Assembly (NCBI RefSeq): GCF_020360975.1
Contig: NW_025408670.1
Location: 5,766,001 to 5,830,000, forward strand
Reading direction: 5' to 3'
Length of the DNA stretch: 64,000 bases
DNA from: Hirsutella rhossiliensis
Lineage: Eukaryota; Ascomycota; Sordariomycetes; Hypocreales; Ophiocordycipitaceae
In this document: positions 21,555 through 33,339 of the stretch, piece by piece
How the letters are laid out: each line of letters starts with the position of its first letter
Position numbering within the stretch: the first letter of the stretch is position 1
Translations under genes and position numbers: made by a program
The notes under the pieces: generated by a model
Seen by the model: the letters and a program-made list of their open reading frames with translations, nothing else
The model's database searches: none
Told to the model about the DNA's origin: nothing

Positions 21555-21811
21555 CAGGCAACTCTTCTTTTGCTGTGAGAAGCACAGCAACACCTTGAAC
21601 GGGTCTAAAGGATAGTAGCGTTAAGGCCGTGAAGGAATGTGCCGTGAGGGGCGTGTGTCATTATTGCCAAAAAGTGGGTCCGACGTCTTGTTCTTAGCTG
21701 TAGATATCTGGGAAGAAGTGAAGGGGTCTTCCTGATAGGAGCAATCATTTGATCATAGGTATAAGGAGCGGTTAGGAACGTTGTACGTATCCTTCGACTC
21801 GAATTGTCAGA

Positions 21812-22386
21812 CTATTGGTATCGATGAAGCGTTCCAGGGCTCGGTTTGGTGATGCTTTCGTCATTGCATCTGCTGGGTTGTCTGCGCCGTTGATCCAACG
21901 AATATCTGTTATCTCTCTTCTCGTATGACTGGCGAAGGGCCATGATATCAATCATCAATCGTTTTTCCTTCGTCGTACCGAGCTTGACTAGGCATTCGTA
22001 GAGAGAGTACGAATCCGTACAGACGATGAGAGGGATAGGAGGAAGGTTGAGTCGTTCCGTAATTATCTTCATAGTCATCGCAAGGAGATGCCTATGTCGA
22101 ATCCGTTGGCCATACCGTAGATCTCTGATGCTAGGACGCTACGGGTAACACGTTTGCACTTTGTTGAACTCCAGTGTACGATGTTACCACTAATCTCGAA
22201 CTGTTTTTCTTTGTGGTTTGTCTCGTTAACGAGGGCAATGACGAATCCTAGTTGGGAGGATAAGTCCTTGTTGTTTGCGAAAGAACCATCGGTGAAAACC
22301 ATCAGCTTTGCAGTAGCTAGATCAATTGGTTTGTACGTGAGGCCACGTAGTTGGTGATCCATTTGCCATTGCAGTCGCTTGTTCAA
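21812..22386 (-). pseudogene. Copia-1 RNase H
   Basis: Two overlapping minus-strand frames hold the RNase H domain that removes the RNA strand during reverse transcription. The first (22075-22386) has LMVFTDGSFANN with the first catalytic Asp, then HWSSTKCKRV and the Glu-containing SVLASEIYGM. The second (21812-22078) carries LIVCTDSYSLYE with the next Asp. A frameshift at about 22076 separates them. All the expected catalytic residues visible here are intact, which agrees with a young element. Confidence 0.85.
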
Positions 22387-22599
22387 AATTGCGTAATCTT
22401 TATCCTCAGGGTCTGTACTTGGGCGGCGACTGAAACATCGAAAGAAGCTTCCGGTTGAGCAATTGAAGCAATGTATGAGGCTCGCGCTCGTTCCTCAACG
22501 TAGCGCTGGTGACGATCAATTGCTTTAGGTCAATGGTGGTCATTTTGCTGCTTGTCCCTTCTGTTGAAGTAAAGGGATCCTTTCTTAGGGGTTATTATT

Positions 22600-23429
22600 C
22601 AGCAACGTCAGTCTTGCACCATTAAAGTCAACCGTTGTTCCGTATGTGATGTCAGTCTTGGGCTTGGAACGAAATTCTGCCTTTGTAGCTCTTCTTCTTC
22701 ACGGGTAGAAAAGTTGTTCGTTCCAAGGATGAGGGTGTCATCAGTTTGCATTCCAACAATACCGAGCGTGTCAGGGCCAGTATTCGAAATCAGTAGGCAG
22801 GAGTCATAGGTGGAGGTAGACATATCCAGCTTTTCGAGGTGATGCTGCTGATATGTGCGGAACCAATGGACTCCGGCTTCTGCGATACCGTACAGGGCTT
22901 AATAACACGAATAATTGTTCCGTTAGGTATTTGCCTTGTAGTTCCGTGGGCAAATACGTAAGAATGGTCCGGGAAAGCTTGGTCTGGGATTGCGGGTATG
23001 CCTGAGTGATATCACGGAGGAGAGGGTTATGCCGTAGTTTTGAAGAAGTCCGGGGCAATAGCGAGGATGAGTCTCTGGCTAACGCGTTGAATTGTCGGAG
23101 ATTGCGTCAGGAGGGTGGTCTTCAAAGTCGTTATGTCCTTGAATAACAAGTCGAGACTTTTCGTAGGGCTTAGTGTTGATTCCTTTGACTTCACGAACCA
23201 TTCGAGAGCGAAAGATTCTATAGTTTCCATGACTCATTTGATCGTATCGTTCAAATTGGAATACACCGCGGCCAACGAGGTCAGTAATCTCTTTGTTATC
23301 GGATTCTTCGAAGGGGTCACCAGGAGAGGTGATTATGCCATCAGACCGTAGCTTGAGGGAAAGAGCTTGTGCATCTTCCTCCTTTTGGGTCAAGAAGCTC
23401 TGGTCTACGGCTTGGGCCATCATGATCAA
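22600..23429 (-). pseudogene. Copia-1 reverse transcriptase, frameshifted
   Basis: Minus-strand segments in changing frames together give a Copia-type RT: YEKSRLVIQGHND (23079-23429), TQSPTIQRVSQRLILAIA (23027-23230), RDITQAYPQSQTKL and ELQGKYL (22804-23058), then the catalytic GMQTDDTLILG (22608-22823), where TDD replaces the usual YVDD as in related fungal Copia elements. Each segment is well preserved, so the breaks are indels, not point decay. Errors in the assembled sequence could also produce this pattern. Confidence 0.85.
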
Positions 23430-23509
23430 ATCCTTTGGCTTGTTCTTTGATCCTGGTGGGCGTCCTCTCTTGCGGGGGGCGGGGGGTTCGGGTCGGGCAG
23501 GCAGGTCCG

Positions 23510-25180
23510 TTAGGGTCTTAACGGGGTCTTGAGCCGGTTGTTCATTAAGATCTGAACGAATGCCTGAGGGGTCTGTGTCGTGTGTAGGGTCGGAAAGAGT
23601 GGTATCATCACGCAGATACGGTTGTACAAGGGTCGATCGAAAGACTTGGGGCCGTTGACTGTGTCAATGGTGATGTTATGGGTATCAATCGATGCAATCT
23701 TGAAGGGTCCTTGCCAACCGTCTTTCTCTCCAAACGCGAACTTCACTTTGCAGCGGGAGGATAGCACTTCTGTCGTGCTCGGGCCGTTGCGTGCATGGAG
23801 GGCATCCTTAACTCGTCTTTCTGCCGAGAGTTGGCGGAGCATTTTCATCGCTTTCTGCATAGCTTCCGATCTTTTGAGGGTAGAAGCGGAAGGGGGCGAG
23901 TCTGTAGATACGCGAGGGTATGCGCCGAAAACAAGCAACGTAGGCACAAGACCGTCAGGTCCTGCCGTATCATTGATTGCTTTAACAGCCATTTGAAGGA
24001 CTGTTTCGGCGGAAGTGGTGTGGCCAATCTCAGCATGGAGGATGTTAAAGGCGCGTCGGAGGGGTGCGTGATAGCGTTCAATCTTTCCAATGGACCAATG
24101 CGTCTCAACAGGTACTTGAGAGCATTTGATTCATAATCTTTGCTTCGTTCCGGAATTCGAGAGAAGCAAAGTTAGTTCCTGCATCATGACGGAGGGTATC
24201 AGGAGGTCCAAGATACGTGTCGATCCAGAGGGTCCGGAGGGTCTCCCATGTATCTTTAGCTGACATTGACGGTAAAAATCTGGCTCCTTGAAAGCAGTAG
24301 CTGAGTCCACAACGTGTAGAACAGGGCGTTGTGGTGTTCCTAGGTGCATCACATCAACGATGATTTCGTAGTTGAACTCTTGATCATCGTTAAGGGTGAA
24401 CTTGAAGCGGCGTGGGGCTTGTGAGTGCATTTGACAGTGGTGACAGAACTTAGAGATAGTCTCTAATGTGTCTATCGAGACGTCACTGTGCCCGGCTTGC
24501 TTCAAGAGGTGATGGAGCCTAGGGACTGCTGGGTGTCCAAAGCGTCGGTGAAGTGTACGAATCTCTGTTTCCGTAAGAAACGAGATGGACTCTTCATCTT
24601 TCGTAAGGAAGAACCAGGGATGTCCCCATTTGCGTACGACTGGAATGCTTGTAGGGCGATTAGTACAATGATTAGTACAATTGATGGTATCTGTGATGTT
24701 GTTGAAATAGATACCAAGCCGGTCCATATCAGCAAGGCAGAGCAAAAAGGGAGTTGGGGTTTGAAGGACGTGGAACGTGATCCTTCCGAGGGGTGTGTTA
24801 AGGGCGACTGTGCCGAGGGAGTGGATGGCGTCGCTGTTGCCGAATTTGATGGAGGCCTGGCCGGATGTGGAGCTGTCGAGAGCTACAGAAGGGTCTTCTC
24901 GTTGTAGGGCGATGTACTGAGAGTATCCTGCTGTGGAAAATGTTGCTGCACCTGTGTCGATCATGATACCTTGGAATCTATCCCTTGAATAGCGATCTTC
25001 AATAATAAATTGCGAGGCTGGAACAACGGTTTGATCCGTCTGATAGACGTCTTCTCCTGTGATCAAATGATTGAATGCCTGTTGACAGAGCATTTGGCTT
25101 GCTTGCCATTGTTCCGGGTGATCGTTGGTGCTATTGTCATGTTCTTCCCATGTATCTTCAGTGTCATCAAAGCTGCTCAT
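23510..25180 (-). pseudogene. Copia-1 protease and integrase
   Basis: The frame at 24131-25180 opens with an acidic stretch and carries the retropepsin motif IDTGAA (about residue 73), then the integrase HHCC zinc finger (LHRRFGHP ... CHHCQMH) and the first core Asp in VDVMHLG, followed by VDSATAF. After a frameshift near 24130 the C-terminal part continues at 23510-23992 (LLVFGAYPR, then FGEKDGWQGPFKI and VNGPKSFDRP). Protease matures the polyprotein; integrase inserts the cDNA. The region just before 23510 is a proline/glycine-coding linker to RT. Confidence 0.85.
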
Positions 25181-25291
25181 CTCATGACCTTCGTAGTCTA
25201 GAATATAGCCTCCGATGTCCGTGAGTTGTACACCTATGAAGTGACATTGAGTGATATGTTGGTCCTTGGCCTTTGCCGTTCATCCGTAGAG

Positions 25292-27119
25292 TGTTTAGTT
25301 GACCAACAGCCTTCTTGTCCACAAACAAAACACTTCTTCGTCCAGTTTCGGTTACTGTAGCTATGATTGTAGTTACTACGGCTTTGAGGCCGGTAGTTTC
25401 ACGGTTGTAGCTTTGTCTGTATCCGCGGCTGGGTCGTTGACCTGAATATCCGTATCTACCTCGAGAGCGGTTGTTATTGTATCGACGGTCGAGGTAGTAC
25501 TGATGGTGTGGATCGTTATGATCAAATGATCCAGCAAAGTCAAGGGAAATTGAGAAGTTGTTATGAGGGCAAGATGGGTTTCAACGGATGCACGAAGATC
25601 TGCAAGAAGGTGCTCGACGTTATCGGCGGGTTTGAAAAGAGCGTATTGGAGTTCGGGTACTCCACGGCATGCTTTCATAAGCGTTGTACGCAGTAGAAGG
25701 TCTCTCCGTACTCCTGCCAAGGGCTCGTTGGCAGAGCTGAAGCTTATCAAAGAGGGTTTGAAGCACTTCGTGGGGGTCTTCGAAGCATCTTGGGCACGGA
25801 TGGAGTTAAAGGTTATTGTTGTCCAGTCAGTATGGTAGTGGACATGGTTGACTTCGTGTCAAAGTGTTGTTTGAAGATATCATACGCTTGTCGGAACGTC
25901 GTAGCCCATGTGATCTTATCAAGATAGAATCTTTGGGCTCTTCCATCAAGGATCCGGGGAAAGAGTGCGTGAAATTGTGACGGTTTCACTTGGATATGAG
26001 AGCAGTTGCTTAAGAAGAGGCGGAGCTTATCATCAAGGAGATCGTACGGCTCTCCTGTGTAGTTCCGATCTTTGTTCCAGGTCTTCATAAACTTCTGCTG
26101 GATGTCGCTATCGACGATAGCGTTCGGGATGTTATCCGGGGGGAGTTTCATGTATTCTCCAAAGGTTGCAGGGCCGGATAAGTGTTCGGGGATGGGGTTG
26201 GTGACGGGTTGGACGAGATCGGGGTTCTGGAAGCGGTAGGAAGTCGGATGAATAGTAAGAGAGGTCGGAGCAGGTTTATCTTGGATAGTCGGAGCAGGAG
26301 TAGGTGCGTTAGGAGGGCTCGTTAGGGTCTTAATAGGTTGTGGTTCGTTAAGACCTTGATGAGGTGCTGCTAAGGGCGTAACTGATGGTGAAGGAGGTTG
26401 AGACGGATGGGGATTAGTGGAAGCATTTGATCCTAGTAATGCTGTCTGCCTCCTGAAGGCAGCAGTCCTCTCATCAAACACCATCTCCGTAAACTCCTGC
26501 TCTGGCCAGGTTTGTGGGTTCTCGATAGTTTGTAATATGAGAAATTGTGTTGCGAATTTCCCCTTTGTGAACCTGTGTAGATACCTCTTTCCTTAGTAGT
26601 TTCTGAGGGCTCTCTTGTATTCATTCGGGCGCGGTCCCATGTGTCTTCGGTCCATTCTTCAAAATGCTGTTGGAAGTAACCAAGGAGGTCGTATCCTTGA
26701 TCACTGCCAGATTGAACGATGAATATGAACTTTGCCACATATGTCGTTACTGCGATCTTGTCCTTTTCGTCGTGTGTGATATCGTTGTCCCAAAGGTCGA
26801 TATTAATTTGTCGGAATGCGGATGCTTGGATGTCTAGTGCCTGCATCTGGTCGCATATTTCTTCGAGCTGGGCTTCTGGGGACATAGCTCGGGCGGTCGG
26901 GGCTATCGTGATCAAATGAATGAGACGATGTGGGGTTCGTATTGGTCTCTTCGTATACGAGTTGTCGCTAATAGGAGGTCGAGCGTCGCGTACTAAGTAG
27001 GTCGTTCGCGGCCAGACTGAACTGACGGGGATCTTGCTACTTAACGTCAAGGGTCGAACGTTCTTACTAGTTGTTTGCGATGTGGTCGCCTGTCGATTCC
27101 GGTGCTCACGGCTAGGCAA
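25292..27119 (-). pseudogene. Copia-1 gag with zinc knuckle, frameshifted
   Basis: Three minus-strand segments: 26433-27119 (N-terminal, helical, LEEICDQMQALDIQ), 25813-26484 (capsid-like, with YTGEPYDLLDDKLRLFLSNC and FPRILDGRAQRFYLDKI) and 25376-25750. After a further shift the nucleocapsid knuckle CFVCGQEGCWSTKH is readable at about 25292-25336. This protein forms the virus-like particle and binds the element RNA. At least two frameshifts separate the segments. Confidence 0.8.
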
Positions 27120-27330
27120 ACTAGCGGGCGATCGTAATCAACAGTTGGAAGGACTCTCGCGCGGCTGGGCAAACCAGCGGGAGATTCCTTGTTCTTAGCA
27201 CAAATAACCTTCTTCTGAGCGCTACTCAGGGCCACAGTAAAGTGACGCGGACTATAGCACCTTCGAAGGTTGAGGAATTTGTCTCTTCTACTTAGCTGTC
27301 TGTGACGGGCGTGGGCCGGTCACTGATCAG

Positions 27331-27532
27331 TGTGGGTAGGCACCTGCGGCAGCTGCTGCAATGAGACGGTACTAGGGTTAACCTGTGATGTTGTATTCGT
27401 CTTGATTCTCTATCTAAGGAGGCAGAGGCCAGCGTGGAGAAAGGGGGCACGCTGCCCTCAGCCGCACACGTGACCGTACGGGTCACGTGCCAACCATGGT
27501 TGGTCACACCACTAGATAGATACATTCCTACA
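27331..27532 (-). repeat. Copia-1 5' LTR (202 bp)
   Basis: Reads as identical to the 3' LTR. The sequence just inside it, CTGATCAGTGACCGG on the minus strand, is the primer-site position, but I do not recognise the tRNA. Confidence 0.95.
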
Positions 27533-27537
27533 ACGCT

Positions 27538-29119
27538 CTTATTAAAGAGGATATTAACTAAAAGGATATTAATACTAAGATAGAGAATAAAGCCTAATAA
27601 ATTAATAAGATTATATTTCTTCTTAATAAAAGTAATAAGTTACTTAAGTTTAATACTTAGTTTAGTAATAAGTAACTTTTTTAAGGAATTAAAGTAGTAC
27701 TTAAGTAAAACTAAAAAGTATTTTAATCTTATTAACCTTAACTATATTTATATACTAACTATTATAGAACTAAGAAGTATTAGTATTTTAGTACTTTTAA
27801 AGATACTTTAGTATAGCTATTTAGTTAATATTTTCTAAGCTATAAGTACTTAAAGTATACTTAACCTTAGTAGTTTAAGTAGTAAAAAGCGTTCTTTAAG
27901 AGTAGTAAGAAGAGTAAGTCTTACTTTATTTTCTTTTTTATATATTTTTAAGTTCTCCTTACTAGATTTCTAGAATCCCTTTATAGCCTAAATATTTTCT
28001 TATATTATAAACTATTTTATTAGTTTACTTTTAGTCCTTAAACTAAGCCTTTATAATAAATCGCGTTAATAAAAAAAACTATTTATATAAGTACTAAGTT
28101 TTCTAATAATTTAAGCTAATTAATTAAACTAAATAAATAAATAAGAGACTCTTTAGTACGCGGCTTAGGACTAATATCTATTATTAGGCATTTTAAGTAA
28201 TTTCTTAATAACGAATTTTAGCTAGGCCCTTAAAGATCTTAATAGTACGCGAGATTTATAGCTATATAAAGTAAGGTAAGGGGAAGAAAAAGAGCTAGGT
28301 AATCCTTCTTAAACCTATATAGCTATAGTAAGAGACTAATAACTTTCCTTAATCTATTTTTAAGAGAATCCTTTTAAACTTTAAAAGGTATACTAAGGAG
28401 TATAAGAATATACTTTATTAGTTCCTTTTAAGTTCTTTATAATAAGAAGCCTTAGTATTATTCTAGATACTATTAATAGAAAGCTTTTTAGTTTAAGTTA
28501 ACTAGATAGATATTTAAATCTATAAAAGGTATTTAAGACGTTTTTCCTAACCTATTACTACCTTAAAGAGTTAGCTTAAAAGTAAGGAAAGTAAAGAATT
28601 TTAGTATATTTTATTTATATACTATTATTTAAATTAATATAAATATTACTATAAATACTATAATATTTTATACTAAGTAGTAATAGTATAGTTACTACCT
28701 ATATATAAATATATATTTTATTTATTTCCTTTCCTATATAAAAGTTAATAAACCTTTATTTTTCTTAGGTAATATATCCCTTTATAAGAAGGACTAAATA
28801 AATAAACTTTTATATAAGTAAAGCGTACTATATCTTACTTAAGAAATAATTACCTAATATTAAAAGTATATACCCTTAGGTAGAGATTAAAAAGGATATT
28901 AATTACGCCTATTAAAATAAAGGTAGATACTTAAGGGTAAGAATAGAATTCTAGCTATATTCTAAATAGTTCTTTTATCCTATTACCTCCCTTTCACCCT
29001 TTAAGCTAAATATATTTATCTTAAGAAAGGATTAAAACTAAGTAAGTAGAGTTATCTATTTATAAACTACTTAAACGACTAAATATATAAGAACCTAAGG
29101 GGTAGGAGTCTTAAGATCG
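27538..29119. other. RIP-degraded sequence, no identifiable element
   Basis: Continuation of the DNA interrupted by Copia-1. Saturated in TpA. No protein motif or repeat pair is recognised. Confidence 0.5.
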
Positions 29120-29856
29120 TCTTAGTAAAGGAGGAAGAAGTTTTAAGGGCGGCTAGGATAAGGGAGTTAGTATTTAATATATTAGCGTTAGTAGCGGCTT
29201 AGGAAATACTATTAATATTTATTATACTAAGCTTAGTTTAAGAAGTAGCGAGCTTTATCGTAGAGGATAAGGAAAGCTTTACTTAAGTAAAAAGTAGTAT
29301 TATAAAAGTAGTAAAGTTAGTTATAAAGGCAGCGAACTTCCTAGAAATAGCGAGCTTTATAAATATAGTAAGCTTAATAAAAGGGGCGCTAGTATCTTAT
29401 AAGCTAAATCGGTCGATTAATTATTCGCTTAGTCTTACTTTTACTAAGGACTAATATAATCGCTAAGCTAATAAAGAAGCTATTAAAGCTTAATTCTAGC
29501 TATCTAGTTATAAGCTTTACTTTTACTAGCGAATAGTAAGAGTTTATATTATTTTAGATATGCCTTTCTTAAGGTAAGGTATATAGTATACTAAGAATAT
29601 ACCTTTAAAAATAAAGAGAAAGAAAGGAATACTTTTTATAGTAATATAATAGGAAATTTTAGTTAATAAGTAATATATAAAGGCTCGGTAAAACTCTTTT
29701 ACGTTTTATATATAGTATATATACTAAGATATAGCTTTATATTAAAGTAGTATATAGCTTTTCTTACTTTATCTTACTATTAAATATATACTTATTATAT
29801 TAGTACTATATAATATAAAGGACTTTATATATATTAATTATACTAATTATTTATAT
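29120..29856 (+). pseudogene. Unrecognised RIP-degraded reading frame
   Basis: A plus-strand frame of roughly 245 codons broken only by RIP-type stops. It begins around KEEEVLRAARIRELVF, with later patches such as IVRVYIILDMPFLR. It is interrupted by the SINE at 29875-30630 and open sequence continues beyond 30649, so the SINE probably landed in it. It may belong to a transposon protein, but no family is recognised. Confidence 0.35.
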
Positions 29857-29874
29857 ATATTATTTACTTTATTT

Positions 29875-30630
29875 TTAAGATTATACTAGGAACCTATCTA
29901 AAGGTATTTAAAACTTCGGCGTTAAATAGGAGGGAAAAACTAAAGTACCTAAAGGAAAACCCTCCCCTCTTTTTATAACTAGTCCGCTCTTATACTAGGT
30001 CGCGGTTATAATATATAGGAATCTTACGCTAGCTATCTTAGGTATCGTTATAGTTAGTTAGAATCGTATTAGCCTTATTATAAAGTAACCTTAGAAAGTA
30101 ACTTCTTTACGTATATAAGGTATATAGCGTTAATCGGTAATATAAGCGTTTTTAGTTAATAGTTAATTATATAATTATCTTTAACCTTATCCTATAACGA
30201 TATCTTCCTAGGCTCTACCTTATTTTTCCGCTATAAGGCTTAGCGGGCTAATTTTATTAATACCGGCCTTTAGCTAAGCCGGTAGTTAAGTTATCGTACT
30301 AGCTTCGCGCTATACTTATTAAGTTACTATTATCGGCCCTAGATTTTTATTTTCCTAGTCGGGGGGCCTAGACCGGGGTTAGGGGGAGGTCCTAACGAAT
30401 TTATCGCTAGGTCTAGGTAGGCGAGGTCCGGGCCAGCCTACTTATAGCGGGGATAGACTACTAGTATATTTATAAGGGCTTTTAGAAGCGCTAATTAGCT
30501 AATTAATAAGTAGGTTAGTATAGTTTATTAGTCTAACTAAAAATTAATCGTGCCCCTAGCTAGATTTAAACTAACTCTAGCGTTATAGCTAGAAAGCCTC
30601 CTAGGTATATAACTACTATACTATAAGGTA
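29875..30630 (-). mobile_element. tRNA-headed SINE sharing its 3' tail with R1
   Basis: Flanks ATATTATTTACTTTATTT (29857-29874) and ATATTATTCACTTTACTT (30631-30648) form an 18-bp direct repeat with two transitions, a target-primed insertion signature. On the minus strand the 756-bp element opens with a tRNA-like region with A box TAGTATAGTAG (30613-30623) and B box AGTTTAAATCT (30562-30572), each one to three RIP steps from consensus. It then has a GC-rich body and ends with about 165 bp matching the 3' end of R1 (14335-14495), including GGGGAGGGTTTTCC, before an A-rich tail. SINEs commonly borrow the 3' tail of the LINE that mobilises them. Confidence 0.65.
30546..30629 (-). other. tRNA-like head of the SINE (degenerate)
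   Basis: Besides A and B boxes, a T-arm GTTAG-TTTAAAT-CTAGC folds with one G-T pair. A-to-B spacing of 51 resembles a class II tRNA (Leu/Ser type) or an inserted segment. It is not a functional tRNA gene because both boxes are mutated. Confidence 0.5.
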
Positions 30631-30648
30631 ATATTATTCACTTTACTT

Positions 30649-32595
30649 TATTAAAAGCACTTATTTACTTAGAATAACTACTTATATAGATCTTTATCCT
30701 CTTATTTATAGTAAATACTTTATAGATTTTATACTTTAATAATCTATTTCTTTAAAGATAAAACGCTTAAAAGTAAAATATCTTACTTTAAGCTTTAAGC
30801 TTATTACCTTATAGTAATATAGACTACGATTTGCTTTTTACCCCTTTACTATTAACTAAAGGTAGTTAATATAATTATCTTAATTCCTTATTAAATAAAG
30901 ATAAAGACCTACTATCTCCTTTTTAATTTTTTAATTAAGGAAGTAAAGAAGGTAGTACTATAGATACTAGTATAACTCTTACTTATAAGCTAGTATCTCT
31001 TAGAAAGCCGCTATACTTTTAGTATTAAGACTATTAAGATTTCCTTAATTATTAAATATCTATTAGTTAGTATAAAACGAGATTTAAAGCTAACTTATTA
31101 AATAATATTTAATCTCCTAGTATAATATATTATTAAGTAAGTATCTTAAGCTTTAATACTACTAATATAAATATATCTCTTTATAAAAAGAATGCTCTTT
31201 TAATCTCTAATACTTTATATTATTTAAATATATAATAGCCTTTTAAAGAAAGCGTAAACTATAAGATATAAGAACCTTAAGTAATTTATATATCTTATTA
31301 GTCTATATTAATCTATCCCTATATTAAAGGTTCTAGTATAAGCGCTCTTATACTCTATAGGTAAGGTAAGTTTTATATTAAAAAATAGGAGCCTAAAAAT
31401 ATATTTAATCTACCTAAGGATAAAAGAAATGTACCGTAATATATTTATATTTCTTATATAAAAATATAGTAATCTTTTATACTAATCTTATTATAGGGCA
31501 CCTAAAAATAAAAGCTATAATATTAACGTTATCTTATTAATTTTATTTTATAAATATACTTAGCCGTTAATATTATTAACTATAAGTCTTTTTAAGACTT
31601 AGTTTATTTCTACTATTTAGAATTCTATATTCCCTCCGCCCTTATACTAATAAATTTAATAGAGATAATTACTAATAGTTTTTAAGAAGTAATAATTAAC
31701 TATATACTTTTTAGATAGTATTTCTTACTAACTATTAATAGTTAGACTTAAACTAGAAATATTAAAGTAGTCCTTAGAATTATTAGTTACTATATTAATT
31801 ATAATTAATACTTATAGCTTTTTCTACTTAGCTTAATAAATATATTAGCTAGCTAATCTAGAGAATTATAAAATAATACTATTATATAATATCTATAAAA
31901 GCGTTATATTTTAAATTAGTTTAAAAGTATTACTACTAATAATAGTATATATTTTTATTTAAGAGACTTATAAGGGAAACGTAACTTATATTTAAGGATT
32001 AATATACTAAGTACGATTTACTATATATAATATATTACGTATATTCTTTACCTTTTTATATCTAAGATACTAAATTATAAAAAGCTTATTAAGATTAAGG
32101 TAGAATAGAAACTAATTATATAGAGTTATTCTTATATAATAGGAACTTTATAAGATAACTATAATAGGGAAGAAGTAAATATTAATAAGAATATACTAAG
32201 TAACTTACTTATAAGTATAAGTAATATTATCTTAGGAATTATAATAAAGGTAAGTTAATATTAATTAAAATACTTTAACTTATATACTAGTCTTTATATT
32301 AACCCTCTTAGATCTATATACTAGTATTAATACTTTATCGAAGCGCGAAGTAAATAGAGGTTTTCTTTAATATTTAATAAGAGGTCTAACTAAATAAATA
32401 ACTATTAAGTATTCCTAGTTATATTATTACGCGCTAGAACTCTACTACTATAATACTTAAGAGAGCTAAGGAGCTATAATAGGCAATTAATATACTTCTT
32501 ACTAATAATACCTAGCTTAGCCCGCTTTTATCTACTAAGAATTAAGAGTAAATAAACTACCTTATTAATATTAAGAAGATATTCCTATAGCTTAT
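30649..32595. other. RIP-degraded sequence, no identifiable element
   Basis: AT-rich. Part of it probably continues the unrecognised frame interrupted by the SINE. No repeats or motifs are defined. Confidence 0.45.
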
Positions 32596-32762
32596 TATAA
32601 GGAATAGTATTCCTACTATAAATAAAGTAGCTATAATATACTCTTATAATTATATAAGCTAATAAGTAGTATATTAATTATAAATAAAATCCTATCCTAT
32701 AAAGTAAGAATCGCTTATTATTTTATATATTATTATATATTAAACGAGTTACTAGTTATTAT
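32596..32762 (+). repeat. Fragment of LTR3 (first 167 bp), RIP-degraded
   Basis: Matches the start of the 568-bp LTR3 copies at 36317, 37413 and 50051 and stops abruptly where an inverted full copy begins. Confidence 0.7.
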
Positions 32763-32763
32763 T

Positions 32764-33331
32764 TCTTAAGGTATATGAGCAAAAGCGGAATTTTGGGAAA
32801 TCAAGAAATCACGTAAGACTACGTGATAGAGGGGAAGAAGGAGTATAAGGTAGGATTTTCAACGGAATTTATTGGTAGTGTATTGGTGTGTGGAAGAGGT
32901 GTTGAAGTTGATCATTTTCTATCTATCTACCAGCGGACATGCTGTCTTATATAGACAATTGTAGCTGAACGGAAGAACCTTTCGGGACCAGATTTAGGCT
33001 TCCGTATAGCCCTGAGACTGAGGAATTCCGTGATATCTCGAGTGAATCTGGAAGTGTCTTGGTTCTACTGATATTCGTGTTTAGAGGAGGTTGGTCGTGC
33101 CGGTGTTCTTGAGAGGTCTTAGCTAGCATTCCAAGCTAGCTCTGTTCCTTCGATTCCCGATTGTACGATAACCGGCAACCCGTTTAATGCATAATGACAT
33201 GCAAAATGATGAGCGATTCTTGCTCTATAGGATGAGATTTTGTCTATAATTAATATACTACTTATTGGCTTATATAATCGGGAGAGTATATTATAGCTGC
33301 TTTATTTATAGTAGGAACACCGTTCCTTATA
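32764..33331 (-). repeat. Full LTR3 copy, inverted and little RIPed (568 bp)
   Basis: Reverse complement of the LTR3 copies at 36317-36884, 37413-37980 and 50051-50618, all exactly 568 bp. Unlike them it keeps many TG and CA dinucleotides. It ends CCTTAAGA and starts TATAAGGAACGG on the minus strand. It breaks the Copia-2 copy at 33332. No target duplication is visible. A short frame inside it (32947-33129) is not a gene. Confidence 0.8.
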
Positions 33332-33339
33332 GAAGAAGA

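Larger units (their letters stand above)
21353..27532 (-). mobile_element. Copia-1: young, un-RIPed Copia retrotransposon
   Basis: Two 202-bp LTRs (21353-21554 and 27331-27532) that read as identical enclose 5.8 kb. The target duplication ACGCT is perfect (21348-21352 and 27533-27537). On the minus strand the LTR starts TGTAGG and ends CCCACA. The internal order gag, zinc knuckle, protease, integrase, reverse transcriptase, RNase H is that of Copia. CpA and TpG are normal, in sharp contrast to both flanks, so it landed after the surrounding DNA had been mutated. The coding region is broken by several frameshifts and stops despite the LTR identity. Confidence 0.95.

Noticed and set aside
30546..30629. 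Functional tRNA gene on the minus strand
   Set aside because: Both boxes carry RIP changes and it lies inside a SINE bounded by a target duplication.
32947..33129. 60-aa minus-strand frame
   Set aside because: Entirely inside an LTR3 copy and broken in the other three copies.
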